Shown here: positions 10,952 to 23,981 of the stretch, piece by piece
Layout: every line of letters starts with the position of its first letter
How positions within the stretch are numbered: the stretch's first letter is position 1
DNA from: Knufia peltigerae
Taxonomy: Eukaryota; Ascomycota; Eurotiomycetes; Chaetothyriales; Trichomeriaceae
Reading direction: 5' to 3'
Length of the DNA: 64,000 nucleotides
Assembly (NCBI GenBank): GCA_030247855.1
Contig: JAPDRN010000012.1
Location: 248,001-312,000, forward strand
Made by a program: the position numbers and the translations under genes
Notes under the pieces: model-generated
Told to the model about the DNA's origin: nothing
Databases searched by the model: none
What the model saw: only the letters and a program-made list of their open reading frames with translations

Positions 10952-12356
10952 GATGAGCAAGACTTCTTCCTCGAGATAACAATGTTCCAAAAAGAGCAAA
11001 GGACGGGATTGAGAGAAGGAAAGGAAATAGACTGAAATATTCTGTAATACTAAGCGTCTGAGATAAAAGGGAGAATTTGTGTGTTAGATGGCCGTCCGAT
11101 TTACCGGTGCCGAAAGAACGAATATTGATAGAATCAATGGATAAACATCGGTTGATTATGAGTAGAAAGAATGGATATCCCATCAGATGGATGGAGTAAT
11201 AGTTCGATGGCAAGTGCTTGTTCCCTGTCACGGGTGGAAAGAAGTGGTCCATGTCATCCCCACTATGGGGAAGGAGGCAGTCAGCCCCAGCAAGAGTGTC
11301 ATGGTCTGTGATGTTCCCAGAGGCATACAGCACCGCAAAGTGGCACAATTGGTAGTCATGGAACATCACAGGGCGTATTCCTGCCATCTCGATTTCGTGG
11401 GCGTCAGTATTAATGAGAGTCCATGCTGCTGCTGCTGCTGCTGCTGCTACTGGTGTCAAGATGCTCTCAATCCGAGTCTTCCTTCGTGGGCCGCGGAGTA
11501 CCGGGTCGAATGAGCGGTGGGTGAGAAAGAGGATGTCAAAAAGCGGTGCGGGCATGTCAGTCGAAGGGACAAGGGCGGACAAGGCCCGATCAATCACATT
11601 GTACTCGTACTCGGACTCGGCACATCTTGTGATTTTATGGAGAACAGAGTCTTTTCCATGCTGTGAGGCGCCGTGTCTGGAGGAGGATGGACAATGGACA
11701 CTTATAATTACTGAACCAACCCAAAAGGTACATACAGGCTAAACTTCGGCACACTAAGCGTCTAGTGGTTGTTTTAGTGACTCTTTGTCTACTGCTTGGC
11801 CCTTTCTACCTGACCACAACTCGTTACTTGTACAGTCAAAAGGTAATGCATATCTCTGACCGAGTTCCGAGCATTGTAGCCTACTCGCATATCGTCTGTA
11901 GGCATCAAGCCGGGCCGTAGAAACGACGGGAGTCGGGATGATACATGTCTCGGACTGTACCGCTTATACCGTCCCTGCTTTTTCTCATGCGAACTCATCA
12001 TACGTTTTGTCTTTGGGGGCCTCAAAGCAAATAACTGCCTCGGTCGTCAGATGTCGTTGTTGCAACATTCATCGAATCATGGGTCAAGTTGCCATGGTTG
12101 ATGCTGATGGTCTTTGTTTGTACACGGGAATGAATACTTGGTCTGTATTTTTTCTCTAACAAAATATACCTTTTGTATGTCTTCATATTTGCCCCCTCGA
12201 CTACTAGAGCTGATTACCATGTACCGGTTCATGCATGACACCAAGTCCAATGCTGCACTTACGATCAAGGACACTCCCATTCATTGTTCAAGTTAGTCTT
12301 TCTTTTTCCCAGCTCAGCTCGATTTTCCAGCGGCTCAAGTCAATCAATCAATCAAG
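10952..12356. other. 1.4-kb intergenic region upstream of beta-glucosidase
   Basis: No credible gene. It contains a CTG-type trinucleotide run at 11424-11448 and a CGGAGTACC near-match at about 11494-11502. The long minus-strand frame overlapping the beta-glucosidase first exon has no homology-like signal and was rejected. The promoter of the beta-glucosidase and the 3' flank of the Yip1 gene must lie here. Confidence 0.5.
11424..11448. repeat. CTG/CAG trinucleotide microsatellite
   Basis: Eight tandem GCT/CTG units in non-coding sequence. Confidence 0.85.
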
Positions 12357-13411
12357 TCACATGACCTTCCCCTGGAGCATTCCACTCCCTCTACTTGAGA
12401 AGATGCCCATGATCCCGAATCCCAGATAGAAAAGTGCAAGAGGGTACGCAACGAGTCCACGCATCCCATTCATCCTTCCCACACTCACAAACATACCGGA
12501 ACTGCTGAAAGTGCACCATCCCACCGCGGCCGCCGTCAGCACGTATCCCAACCCGGTGTCCATGGGCAAAAGGACACCAAACGAGGCCGTGAACACCAAG
12601 GGCAAAAAACAATACCCCAAGACACTCGCGCTCCGAGAATACGTCAGGGTGCTTGAGAAATGTCCGCCGCCGTGTCCCGACGACGAGGAACTGGCGTGGT
12701 CCCTCTGTCCTTGTGCCATCTGGTCCACCTCGCCCGGTTCGACGGGAGGGGTCATGAGCGCAAACATCCAGTGCAGGGCCATCGATCCGAACAGGGCGAT
12801 GCCGTAGATGTACCCGTAAAAGAACTTGCCCGAGAGCGCGAGGAACGTGCCGTAGAGGACCAGGAACAGCAACCCGCCGTAAAGATCGCTGTCGTCCATG
12901 ATATGAGGGGATGGTCGTGTCCACGGGTTGAGTACCGTCAGAGTCTATGATCGTCATTGTTAGTTACTCCTCCTGACCAAAGAAAAAGTCGAAACCACAC
13001 CGGTGCACATATGTATGTACACGCGTGTATATGTGTGTTTGTGTTCTAGTGTCAAAAAAAACTAACCTTTGTTTTGATGTGTCCAAAGTTGACGCCTAGC
13101 TCTTCCATGAGGCCCGGTTCTCCCTCGTAGCCTTCCGTGCCGAACGCGGCGAGCCAGCCTGTCCGCAGTCCTCCAGAGTCTCCCATGCGCCCACTGACAC
13201 CCTGGATGCCCGGTCCACCACCGAATCCTCCCGAAGAACCTGCGCCATAGCCCGGGTACGAAGGTGCCGGATTGCTCGCGCCGTAGCCGCCGTAGGACGC
13301 CTGTGAAGGCGTGGTATGCCCGGAGACGTTCGAGTAAGACGACGGGAAGAATTGAAGGTTGTTCGACGCGGCGCCAGGTGCCTGGCCGTATGTGGGCTGA
13401 TAGTAGGACAT
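12357..13411 (-). CDS. YIP1: ER-Golgi membrane protein Yip1 (YIPF5-like)
   Basis: Polytopic membrane protein binding Ypt/Rab GTPases and needed for COPII vesicle traffic (family knowledge). Exons 13411-13067 and 12944-12357 with a 122-bp intron give 310 aa. The N-terminus is cytosolic, Tyr/Gly/Ser-rich (MSYYQPTYGQ, FFPSSYS). The conserved stretch TGWLAAFGTEGYEGEP-(L)MEELGVNFGHIKTK leads over the splice junction into LTVLNP and then MDDSDLYGGLLF, followed by about five hydrophobic segments. The family-wide HIKTKTLTVLNP stretch is only rebuilt by splicing, which supports the junction. The ATG at 13411 was chosen because the upstream in-frame start is not ATG. Confidence 0.92.
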
Positions 13412-13865
13412 GATTTTCAAGAGGAGGAGGAGGTGGTGGTGGAGGTTTGGCCGCCGCCTGGCCTTCTAGGAACCGGGGGTTTTTTTGCGCGCAGACGTGA
13501 CGAATCGTTTTCCAGACACAATTACAGACTCAAAGAGAGGGGCAAATCGAGCAAAGTCGAGATCGAGACACGACACATACGGCTTGGTGGATTGTGGCGA
13601 CAGGTTGTCTGTTCAGTTGTGAGGGCGTTGCTGCTGCTGCTGATGATGTGTCCGGAGTTCAAGTCATTTTGTATTATTCTCCAAACCGATGTGCGGAGTC
13701 CTCGTCATATTAATTATTTTGAATTGGTTCATTCACCTTCATGCCAGATGGCCTCTCTACATACATGTACTCCGTACGTTTACACTCTCTGCACTTTTCA
13801 ACAAGATATGACATTCTTTTTGACCACGTTGCTGTTAAATATGTACAAGTTCTTCTATCGCATTA
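13412..13865. other. Intergenic region upstream of Yip1 gene
   Basis: Purine-rich GAGGAGG/GGTGGTGG stretch next to the Yip1 ATG, and an exact TACTCCGTA at 13768-13776. No gene seen. Confidence 0.4.
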
Positions 13866-15462
13866 CTACAAGAGGTTGATTCCAACCCCGAAGGAAATAC
13901 CCTTTCTGGCTTCCTCATTTTTCCGGACTGCGATGGGCAGAGAGAAGTTTAACTCGAATCGAGCCACTGGATGAGCATAAACAAGTCCAAACCCAGCAGA
14001 CATTGTCGGAAGTCCGTTGCCCAAGTCGGCGATGGCATTGGTCAAGCTTGAGTTGACTTGTTCCTTGCTCATGGGGCCTTCTGTTTCAGGATTCCGTAGT
14101 GCCAACAGTCTGCCTCCATTGACGAAGGCCTGAAATCGAAGCGGCTTGTCTTTGCCCACCTTTGGGAGAGGTAGGAACAGATTCGCACTTCCCGCTGCAT
14201 ACAGATCACCTCCGACAGCATCCGGTCCATCGTGGGGCCCAAGACCAGATAGACGAAACCCTCGAACGTCTGTTGGCCCACCAAGCTGGAATCTGTCATT
14301 GATTCGCGACATTTCGGGGTTAGGGTTTGCTCCGAGACTGAGAGGATAGAGCAGACCAGCTCGGAGTCCGGTCGTGAAGCTTACACCACTGTCGCCTTTG
14401 ATTCCAGGTATTGGTATAGGGAGTGCAGTCTGACTTTCGACCTCGGTTTTCAGGAATGACACGTCTCCTCGAAGCGGTCCCCAGCCGGCCAACTCAACGA
14501 GTGACTTTGCGTAGTATCCGCGAGATGGTAGCATAGGATTGTCTCTTTTATCAGTTGTCCTCATAAGAGATATACTGCTCTTGAAGGAATCTCCAGCTTC
14601 AGTCTTGACTGTGGGCGAAGCATTTTGTGCCAGTCCTGTTACCTGCCGCCAAACACCATTGTATCCCACTTCGTTCATAGTTCCGGCGTTCGACAGCCAT
14701 CGTAATTTCGCCCATCCTCCTTTCAAAACTTCTTCATGGCTGGCAAAGGGCTTTTGCGTTGCGCTTTGAACGCCTCCGAGTTGGAAGCGGAAGTCAGGGT
14801 TACTGAGAACAGGTGTGTCGAATGTAGCTTGATAGGATGACCTCGTTCGCGTCCCTATTGAGGCATTCAGATCTAGTGTTTCCGCACCACCCAGTATGTT
14901 GCGCCATTCCACGTTGGCGTAGGCGGAGCCTTCGGCATTTCCCAGATCCGTTCCAGTCTTTGCGAGTATCCGGCTCTTTTCTTTCACAGAGTAGTATACC
15001 GCGACATCGGTCGGAGTCGTGGCGGGGTCGGTCTGAGGTGGTTTGTCAATGAAGACGGAGCATTCCTTGTAGATTCCTAAACATCTCGGTCAGCGTGTGG
15101 AAGAGCCAGCTTGCCCAGGCGCACATACCAAATTTGTTGAGCTTGTCAGCAGTCTTTGCGACTTCATGGATCAGTTCGGATTGTGTGTATGGTCGGTCGC
15201 GGTTAGCACTCAGTAGCGGCTTCACAACACCCTTCAAGAAACCATGGCGCGTGTTTGGAGCTCCAAGGACAGTGACAGAGGAGACAGTGGTAGGTAAAGT
15301 CGAGTTCTGGTCTATCAGGTCGGCGAGTCTCTGCTGGCTAAGCTGAAACGTAGCATGTATTCGTTCGTTGATTGCCTTTTGGCGTTGTTCCAACTCCGTA
15401 GGATCTGCTTGCTTGAGCAAGTCAAAGATATTGTCCTCGCCAGCCGAGTCTGAGGTGGCCAT
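13866..15462 (-). CDS. SAM50: Mitochondrial sorting and assembly machinery subunit Sam50
   Basis: Omp85-family outer-membrane beta-barrel that inserts other beta-barrels into the mitochondrial outer membrane. Exons 15462-15129 and 15076-13866 (52-bp intron) give 514 aa, the family length. The N-terminal about 150 residues form the POTRA-like region (GFLKGVVKPLL, YKECSVFIDKPP). The barrel follows, with the Omp85 signature around RINDRFQLGGPTDVRGFR and the C-terminal strand ARFELNFSLPIAVRKNEEARKG ending GISFGVGINLL. The ATG at 15462 was chosen because the in-frame extension upstream has only a TTG. Sequence quality and conservation look normal. Confidence 0.93.
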
Positions 15463-16713
15463 TGAGGCCAAAGTTCTCCGTACTTGCAACCAGTCAACCG
15501 GAGTGAGCTGTACAAGGTCTGAGTGTTACTGAGAGTGAAGCTCAAATTGGAGAAGTTCTTTCTACGATGCAGTGAAGCATTGCCCGGAATTCTCCAAGCT
15601 GTGGTTTGGATCTGGTTGCGCTCGAGCCCGTTTAAGGAAAGTGGATGGCGCCGCCATTGACTCGCCCCTCGACGTGCACGAGTCGTGTGAGCAGCTGCAG
15701 TGTAAACGCTACAAAAGCGGCGTCGTCGAAACGACTGTTTTGTCTTGTCCTCGAGTGGTCTTATTCCATTCAACTCTTCTTTATGGTGATACATCGTTTA
15801 ATACCCCGTAACCATGACAATCGCGTCTTCACCTCCTTCACTAGATAGCAGCCCAAGAAAAGCAACAAAAATTTCCGGGAGAGACAAAAAGTTTGGAGAG
15901 TCGAAGCCCCGACCAGCTTCTCTTTTACTTATTCCGACTATGATCACTGCCATCCCCTCATACCTTGGTCAAGGGATGTTTATCCAGTGATCATGGAAAC
16001 CCGCTGACTCCCAGTTTAATCCACTAAGCTGGTTTCCAAGAATAAGCCCCCCTCCGAACCATTGGGCCAAAGTGGCGGTTCGACGTGGTGAGTCTTTAAT
16101 AGTGGCCATCAAGGCGTACTTTGTTGAGGAAAAGTTTACTGGAATAAATATATGTAGGGTACATTTCACGGTACGGATCACTAAGTGAATATATACTTAG
16201 TACGTGCAAGTCAGGCAAGTATCCCATTCACCAGTATCGACACTACAACAAAGCACATTAGTTTGCAAGTGATCTGCTCCCACGGAGGCCCATCGCATTG
16301 TTCCTGAGATCTGGTGTCGAAATCTCGTGTACCACTGGAAGGTATCAGGTACAAAGGCTGCTCAGCGGAGTAGGCCATGGAGGAACTAAAAGACGTACGG
16401 CTAGAACTTCTTGCTCGTTCTCTCATTCCATACCCCGGACGTCAAGGTTGGTCATATCTCCAAGCCATCGACTTCTCTCCGGCCCGAAACTTGTTCCCCG
16501 CAAGTCTCGAGTGGCCCGCATCCAATCGCCGGACTGCCGCGTTCCGTTCTTGTCCAGAGAGAATAGACCCATGTTCGGAACAAACAATTCCCCAGAACAG
16601 CGGAGAAAAGCTCATGATATACTCAGCTATGCAAACCATCCATTCACGGCTCAGAATGTCGAAAGAAAGAGTTGAATGTGTTCTTGTGAGCACTTGTACA
16701 TACCGCCTGCACC
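15463..16713. promoter_or_regulatory. 1.25-kb divergent region SAM50 / alcohol dehydrogenase
   Basis: Both flanking genes start here. I see no coding frame with protein-like composition and no repeat larger than a few bases. A GCGGAGTAG near-match to the recurrent TACGGAGTA word lies at about 16366-16374. Confidence 0.45.
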
Positions 16714-18006
16714 ATGGACTCGCTTCCCACGAAGAACATTCCAACAAAAGCACTTGTTGTTGAAAAGCCAGGTGCACCTTTCGTACTTGAAGATGTGATA
16801 CTGGACGAGGTCAGATCACAAGAGCTGCTTGTTGAGATCAAGTATGCTGGTGTTTGCCACACTGTGAGCTTTTATACCTCCTTGGTTGTGTCGATCACGA
16901 TTGACTTCTTTACAGGACATCGTTGTCCAAGAGGGCAAGATGCCGATTGGTTCATTTCCCGCTGTACTTGGACACGAAGGAGCGGGCGTCATCCTCAGAT
17001 TGGGTGACGGGCTGAAGGAGTCGGGTCTTGTTGCTGGTGACCGAGTTATGCTAGGCTACTGCTCGTGTATGGAGTGTCCGGCCTGCAATGAAGGCCGGAA
17101 AGGAGCTTGCAATAACATAGCAATGGTCAACTTTGCAGGAGCACGAGGACCGGAAGATTCGCCTCTCCGCCTCGCCAATGGAACATCGATCCGGGGAGCC
17201 TTCTTCGGTCAATCCTCCTTCAGCAAGTTGGCAATCGTTGACTATCGAGCAGTGGTCAAGTATGACGGGCCTGTTGAAGATCTTTCTTTTCTAGCACCAC
17301 TGGGTTGTGGGTATATGACGGGTGCAGCTACAGTGTTGAACGTCCTGCAACCAAAGCCATCCCAGACCGTCGCAATATTTGGTCTTGGAGCTGTTGGACT
17401 TTGTGCATTGATGGCAGCCAAAAGCGTTCCTGTTGCTGAGATCATTGCTGTCGACATCCTTGACTCGAGGCTAGAGATGGCGACTAAATTTGGTGCTACG
17501 AAGACGATAAATGGGAAACAACATGACAGTATCGAAGCTGCTATTCGGGAAGTGTCACAAGCCGGCGTCGATTATATCGTTGACACTACTGGCCTAACCA
17601 AGATGATCAATGAAGGTATCAAGGCTTTGGGCCACGGTGGGACTTTTGCTGTGGTTGGCACTCCTCGTCCAGGGGAATTGGCCGAATTTGATGCTTTGGA
17701 CATGCTGGTGCACTGCAAGAAAATCATTGGCATCACTGGTGGTTATTGTGATCCTCAGGCCGTGAGTTGCTCTTTTGGTAGTGCTCCGGCACTTGCTGAC
17801 CTTCAAAAGTTCATCCCTCGACTGGTACAAATGTTTCGTTCGGGCAAATTCCCCATTGACACTTTATCCAAGACATATCCACCTACCGAGATTGAGCAGG
17901 CGATGCAAGATATGAAGTCGGGCAAGGTATGATGATCCCAATCTCCTGATTCTCCGAATGTCGACTCATCTGGTCCTAGGTTATCAAACCCATACTATCT
18001 TGGTAG
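16714..18006 (+). CDS. Zinc-dependent alcohol dehydrogenase, aryl/benzyl-alcohol type (MDR)
   Basis: Medium-chain NAD(P)-dependent dehydrogenase. Exons 16714-16863, 16916-17926, 17980-18006 give 395 aa. Visible are the catalytic-zinc ligands GVCHTD and GHEGAG, the structural-zinc loop CSCMECPACNEGRKGAC with four cysteines, and the Rossmann motif GLGAVG. The last exon is only nine codons (VIKPILSW plus stop). Without splicing the frame would end early at GKV, so the 53-bp intron is well supported by the family C-terminus. Residues around SCSFGSAPALADL are unusual for the family but stay in frame. The substrate may be an aromatic alcohol, which would fit the aromatic cluster that begins 1 kb downstream. 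That link is inference. Confidence 0.9.
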
Positions 18007-19005
18007 CAAGATTTGAGGGTCAATTTCGGTAGAGTCAATGGACACTAATATCAACAAAGCTCTTGACGCTGCAAGATCCTATCTATACTGTGGTTTCAAT
18101 CTCAAGTTGCTTCATTTTGTGATAAATTACACTTACAATGGGAGCACAATACGCCCACTCAAGCCGAACATTGCAGGCATAGAATCGATATTTTCGACAT
18201 CCGACGATTGCTTCGAAGCTCTCAATGAAACACTCTCACCAATGATCTAGCTAATTTCTCGACATTTAGAGATGCATCTCATGCACGGACGGTTAGTTTA
18301 GGCCTAACTCAACTCCTGGCCATCACAACCGTTGAGCGAGATGAGGCTGCTCGCTGGGTGGTAAGATACGTGACCAAAGCACCTGCGTATCTGCATTATC
18401 TTCGACACAACTTATGTGGCGGATCCCTATGTACCGGCAAAGCAAGTCGTTTGAATTGAAGTATTTGGAATGGTGTCTGTGCCGACCTGCTAAGCCTCCC
18501 GGTGCCCCTGATCTCAAGACTTTGCAATGCTTACTCGAAGCAAGACGACACCAACTCACATCCGTGTCCACAACAATACTCCGGAATGCAAATTGTATCA
18601 GTCTCTGTGGCCAATATCTCTGCAGGAAGAGACCAGCGAGTTCGTCCGAGCCAATCACCAGTACCGGAACCGGGTACCGAACAAACAAACCAAGCCTTAT
18701 GCTGAGCCATATGGACATCAAGCTCTCCTATTACGCCATAGTTTATCATGGACAAGGCTAATGGCGTACTCGCTAAGCGTACCATGTACAATTACAATTA
18801 CAATTTCAATTTCTGCGTCCGTATGTCGATGGAAGCCTGGACCTGGGGGTTTTGGGGGCTGGCGGAGAACCCACGATTGACACGACATATCTTACTTACC
18901 CCGGCTTCTCCGTGGGAGGTCTTTGATATAAAGACAAGATATCACAGGGGATGGCTGCATGTCGCTGTCAAGTAAGCAGAGAGATAAGTGGAAGTCAAGA
19001 ACAGA
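18007..19005. other. 1-kb intergenic region upstream of MFS transporter
   Basis: Holds a perfect 10-bp palindrome TTAGGCCTAA (18298-18307) and a TATA-like TATAAAG at 18927-18933, about 75 bp before the MFS ATG. No gene seen. Confidence 0.45.
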
Positions 19006-21001
19006 ATGGAAGAAGAAACAGCTACTCGTACTGTCACGACACCGCCAGAGGAAGAGGAGGTTTTGGACTGGAAGCCCTTCAAGACTTCGTTTCTCCTTTT
19101 AGTATGTTCACCCTCATTGTGCAAGAGGAAATCAATGACCGACTGACTCTCCAACTAGGCACTATGCAGCCAATACTTTTGTCAGTTGCTCTTCATCGTC
19201 GGCTCAGGCGTTTATCCCCGTGATATCGCGGCAGTGGTGGGTGGAGAATCCATTGCTTCATGGCCAGCATCATCTATTGTCATCCTTACGGCTGCTTTTG
19301 CACCTCCAGTCGCACAAGCTGCTGACTACTGGGTAAGTCCCTTCCTCAACCGTGTGGACAGTGCGATCCTCATAACATCCCCATGAGTCCTCTTGCGCTG
19401 ACAAACGATGCAGGGCCGAAAATGGCTTCTGGTCATTCCAACGTCTTTTGGTTTGATTGGTAGTATAGTTGTTGCAACAGCCCAATCAATGCAAGTGGCC
19501 ATCGTGGGGTTTGTGCTCGGCGGCGTGTCGTTCGGTGCTCAACCTCTCGTCCACGCGGTTTGCTCGGAGATCATCCCTCGCAAATATCGGTCCTACGCAC
19601 AGTCATGCATCAACAGTTCGATAGCACTGGGCGCAATCACGAGTCTCACAGTCGGAGGTGCACTGACGAACCACCATCCGGCCGGGTTCCGCACTTATTG
19701 GTACATTTGTGCCGGGGTGTATGCCTTTTCCACCATCATCATGGCGGTTCTGTACAACCCACCCCCTCGAGATCTCCAGCTGTCGATGACGTTGAAGCAA
19801 AAACTCCGCGCCTTAGACTGGACCGGGTATGTCTTGTTCGACGCCGGTTTGGTTTTGTTTTGTTTGGGGTTGTCGTACTCACAAAACCCATTTGGCTGGA
19901 CCAATGCACACATCCTCGCGCCATTTCTACTGGGTTCCGCCATATTGATCGTTTTGATCATATACGAGACCAAATTTAAAAAGGACGGATTGTTCCACCA
20001 CGGTCTGTTCGGTCATCGAAATTTCCCTCTCGCCCTGGCCGGTGTCACGATCGAAGGGTTCGCGTTCATGGCCGCAAACGTCTACTTCCCTTACGAGATG
20101 GAGACGGTGGTAAGTGGCATATCGACGTTTCGGGTTCTCATAGCCTACGCCGTTGGGTTTGTCACGCTCTTCGCCGTCTCGACGACCGTGGGCATCTACA
20201 TTCACAAGACGAGGACGGTACGAGGTCCGGCCATGGCTTCGTTCGTCGGATTCCTAATCTTCTTTGTCCTGATGGCCACGAACAAGGCGTCTACCCCCGA
20301 AGCCCACTTTTGGGGATTTATCACCTTTTATGGCGCCGGCTTGGGGACGTGTCTGATCACCTTGGTCACCGCGGCGCAACTGTCGACCCCACCCGAACTC
20401 ATTTCTATCACATCTGGTCTGCTGGGTTCGCTGAGGAGCGTGGGCGGCGCCATCGCGGTGGCCATCCAGAATGCCATCTTCAACCACGGATTGACCTCGA
20501 ACCTCGTCCCCAAGGTCACCGCGGCAGTCGAGCCGTTGGGTTTGAGCGGCGACACGATCGGTCCCTTGATCGGTGACCTTACCGGTGGACAGGCGGAAGC
20601 GGCAGCCAAACTACCCGGAGTCACTCCCGAGATCCTGGAGGCAGCAAGCCTGGCAGTTACAAAGGCCTTCGTGATTGGTTTTAGGGATGTCTTCATTTGT
20701 ACGGCTGCTTTTGCATTCTTGGGTCTCGTCTGTAAGTGTTCCAGACCCTATCTCGTGGTTTTGACAAAATGCACAGCGGAAACTACTTGGAGAAACTATA
20801 CTAATTGTTCTGATGTCATTTTTAGTATCGGCTTTCATTCGAAACCCAACCGAAGAATTTAACGCCCATATCGACGCTCCACTCGAGAAGATTCCAGTCA
20901 GACTTGGTGATGTCGAGAAGAATGACGCCGGGGAGAACAGTAAGCTGCATCACAGTGACGAGGCTGAAAACCCGAAACCAGAGAATGTGCTAGTGGAGTG
21001 A
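19006..21001 (+). CDS. MFS transporter, TRI12 / siderophore-efflux type
   Basis: Proton-coupled transporter of the 14-TM family that includes the trichothecene efflux pump TRI12 and fungal siderophore carriers. Exons 19006-19101, 19159-19332, 19414-20731, 20826-21001 give 587 aa. The N-terminus is acidic and cytosolic (PPEEEEVLDW). The MFS loop motif appears as DYWGRKW across the second intron. It has many hydrophobic segments (for example FALGLSYSQNPFGW-like loop, GFVTLFAVSTTVGIY) and a charged tail. The stop is only 16 bp from the stop of the convergent P450. A role in export or uptake of a metabolite handled by the neighbouring P450, cupin and dioxygenase is inference. Confidence 0.88.
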
Positions 21002-21017
21002 TGTACTACCGGCCAGT

Positions 21018-23003
21018 TCAGAAAATGGCAGTCTTCTCGTAATCGGGAAACACGTTGGCCTTTGCGTCGTCGTGTTCTTTGAGGATGGTTTTCCTCTTGG
21101 CTGGAGATCTCACGGTCAACTTGACCGGGAACTCGTACGCACAGGCGGTGAGACCTTCTCGGTAACCGGTGACCATGCTGGTGTCTGGTTCGACGGGTTT
21201 ACCAGTCTTGGGGTCGGTTGCTTTTTCAATGTTGAATGCCCATAGGATCTTGGAAATTGCGTGGAACAAGTTTCGATCGGCGAGATGGATACCGGGACAT
21301 AGACGTCTTCCGTTGCCTTGGAGTAGTGAATATGTTAGGGAAATAGAGCTAGAAATTGGGGAGCATGTGTTTGCAACAAAACTCACCATAACCGTAATGA
21401 TCTCGATTCTCATAATCGGCAGAATTTGCATACTCGGATGCCAGAAGAGTTCTACCTTTGTAGTGATCCGGGTCGAAGACGTCGTGATTTGGGAATTTGG
21501 ATTCATCATGATGGAGACCCCAGACATTGAGGAAGATTGTTGTGCCTTTGGGGATGAGTTTACCATCTACCCATTCATCTGGACATAGTGTCAGTATTTG
21601 GTTCTCGAGTGGTCTCTCGTGTGAAAATACCTTCAGACAAAGCGTGTGGTACAGAAAGAGGAGCGACCGGCCTCCATCTATGACTTTCCTTGACGATTGC
21701 AGCCACGTAAGGCAGACTCTCGTAATCCGACCAATTGGGAACGCGGTCGTCTCCCACCACGGCGTCGATTTCGGCTTGGGCTTTTTTGACGATGTGCGGG
21801 TTCGTCACCATGGCCTGCATGAATGAAGACAAGACGGAGGCAGAAGTGTCGGATCCGCCCTTGATGGTGACGCCAGACAACAGAGTGATTTGGTGAGTGG
21901 TGAGACCGGTCTTTTCTTGTTGGTCCAGCAATCGGTCGACGACGGTGGGCATGGGGCCCATGGCTTCACGTCTCTTCTCGACCGTCTCGCGGAGTTTGTT
22001 GTACAGGGCGTGCATCTCGTCGTGGACCACGGTGGCCCGGGTGACCCAGTTGCCCAAGAATCGTTCGGGGATCAGTTTGAGAAACGGGAAGATGTCGACG
22101 GGTGGGGTGGCACCGAATTCGTTGATCCGAGCCCATTTTTCGAGAAGCGCGTTGAGGCGGATGATGTAGGTTGAATCGATGGACGGGGAGCGAATGCCGT
22201 AAACTGGAGACGCAGTGTCAAAGAGTGTTAGACCCATAATTCTCGGACCGGTAGGATGGCATCACACGGCGTTCGCGCCAGAAGTAACAGGAGGTAAACA
22301 TTGCCAGGATAATACATACCGATACTGGTGATGACACTGTTACTGAATCTCTTGAGATGTCTCATCCAGTCGTCGGGAGACTTGAGCATGTCGTGAAGCA
22401 TCTGCACGGACTCGGCCTGTTGGATCTTGTGGTGGTCATTCTCGCACATCTTCTCTGTGAGGTCCTGGTGGATCAGTTTTCGCATCAACCTCCACGCGGG
22501 AGTGTTGTTCATCCATAACAAATGATCCCCTTCGGTGATGATGTGCTGGCTGACTTCGTTGGTGGGACGTTCGCTGGAGATGGCACTCCTCTTGTCCAAA
22601 AGTTGTTTGACGATTCTACGGTCCGACAGAACAACCGCCGTGGCCGGACCGAGTTTGAGTGTGTACATGCCTCCATATTTTTTGGCCCATTCTGTGAATC
22701 TTTGAAACGGAGTGAGTCGAGGATCTGGTGTGGCACAAGAGGAAGGGGAACTCAAGACCTCGCAACGAGCGATAACTTACTGTAGGTAGACTTTTTGCTT
22801 GGGTAGTTGATGTAGATTGCCAATGATGGGTAGTGTTGGAGGACCTATTCAGGATATATCTGTGAGCAGCCATTTTGTAGTAGAGTTCTGTCTCTTCACA
22901 TACCATCTGGCATGTTACGACCTCTTCTACCCACAAAGAGCAATACGTAGAGAATCAAGCCCGCAGCGAGGACTGCGCTCGCTTGAAAGACGTGGAGAGC
23001 CAT
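21018..23003 (-). CDS. Cytochrome P450 monooxygenase
   Basis: Membrane-anchored, haem-thiolate monooxygenase at the ER. Six exons (23003-22904, 22844-22781, 22699-22320, 22203-21631, 21578-21387, 21316-21018) give 535 aa. An N-terminal hydrophobic anchor (VLAAGLILYVLLFV) precedes the Pro-rich hinge. The I-helix oxygen-binding motif is GGSDT (297-301), the ExxR motif is ESHR (354-357), and the haem loop YGNGRRLCPG carries Cys443, so all catalytic signatures are intact. Every junction keeps phase and rebuilds conserved stretches such as HYGYGNGRR. The general layout resembles CYPs from fungal secondary metabolism or aromatic oxidation. No specific CYP family can be assigned by eye. Confidence 0.93.
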
Positions 23004-23981
23004 GGTTGTTGGGACTTTGTACAGAGAGAGTATGATAGAGATTCGGTTCCTAAGACACTGGCTTGAAGGAGTATGTATAGGACAGCCAGATGATGGACAC
23101 ACTCATGCTTCTCCAATGACTCGTCGTAGGTTGGTCAGTATTTAATGGATGAATCTCGATTTGTCGTCCTTGACCTTTGAGCTTGAAATCATCAAACCCC
23201 AGGACGAAACCCCAGTCGATCCCTGGGCTGTTTCTTTGCCCGACCGTGCGACGTGGCAATCCAAATAGCCGTTGATCTATGGAGGGCGTAATAGCCTGGT
23301 CTTGGTAGTAGGACCTTCCTTATCCACTCGAGGTAAAGTAGCTAAGCATGGAGCCGTGACGGGATTCAGGGTGCGCTCAGGCTGAACCTCAGGCTCAGAG
23401 GTTGTGCCCCTCACTTTGGAACCCTGTTTTGGGCTGGTTAGATGTCCAAAGCCATTTCAGTGGGCTACTACTGTATCAGTAATGGGTTGCTGGGGCTTGA
23501 GAGGTCGTGGTCAACCAGTCGGATTCGATGATGTTCTCAGTAAGCAAGACAAAAGAGGCGCTGTCAATCGTTGGAAATTCTACCGTCACGTCGGTTATCG
23601 CTTACCGTAAACAGCATTGACGCCATCACAATTTTTTTCTTTCCCCGGGCCAGTTCTTGATTGATCCCCACAATGTCGCTGCCTGTATGGAGTAAAAGAA
23701 AGGTAGTTTTCGGTACCCCAAAGGCCCACGCGAGGTGGAGACTTGGAACTAGATAACCCCTATGAGGAGACATGACTTTCTCACCAGTACGGGGAGTTGG
23801 AGATTCAATCATTGCTGACGGCATTGTTTGTTCTGGTACGGGGTGACCGCGTAGTGTGTCGTTGTGTCGTTGGATAGTCAAGATACGAGTACGAAGAGTA
23901 GCAGATATTGATGAAAGCTTCACAGGTGAATTTGGATAAATCTCTGGACATTGACACGATTGTTTTGTCTGTCACCGTAGT
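23004..23981. other. Intergenic region upstream of P450
   Basis: About 980 bp with no credible coding frame. It must contain the P450 promoter and the cupin gene's 3' flank. Nothing else seen. Confidence 0.45.

Noticed and set aside
10857..11597. 246-codon minus-strand frame overlapping the beta-glucosidase 5' end
   Set aside because: Low-complexity Ala run from the CTG repeat, no protein-family signal, and it overlaps the true first exon of the GH3 gene in another frame.
13316..13879. 187-codon plus-strand frame between Yip1 and SAM50
   Set aside because: Antisense to the Yip1 first exon and to the SAM50 3' end, with no recognisable pattern.
17927..17932. Alcohol dehydrogenase ending at the TGA after GKV
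   Set aside because: A GTATGA...CTAG intron follows, and splicing adds VIKPILSW, the typical family C-terminus.
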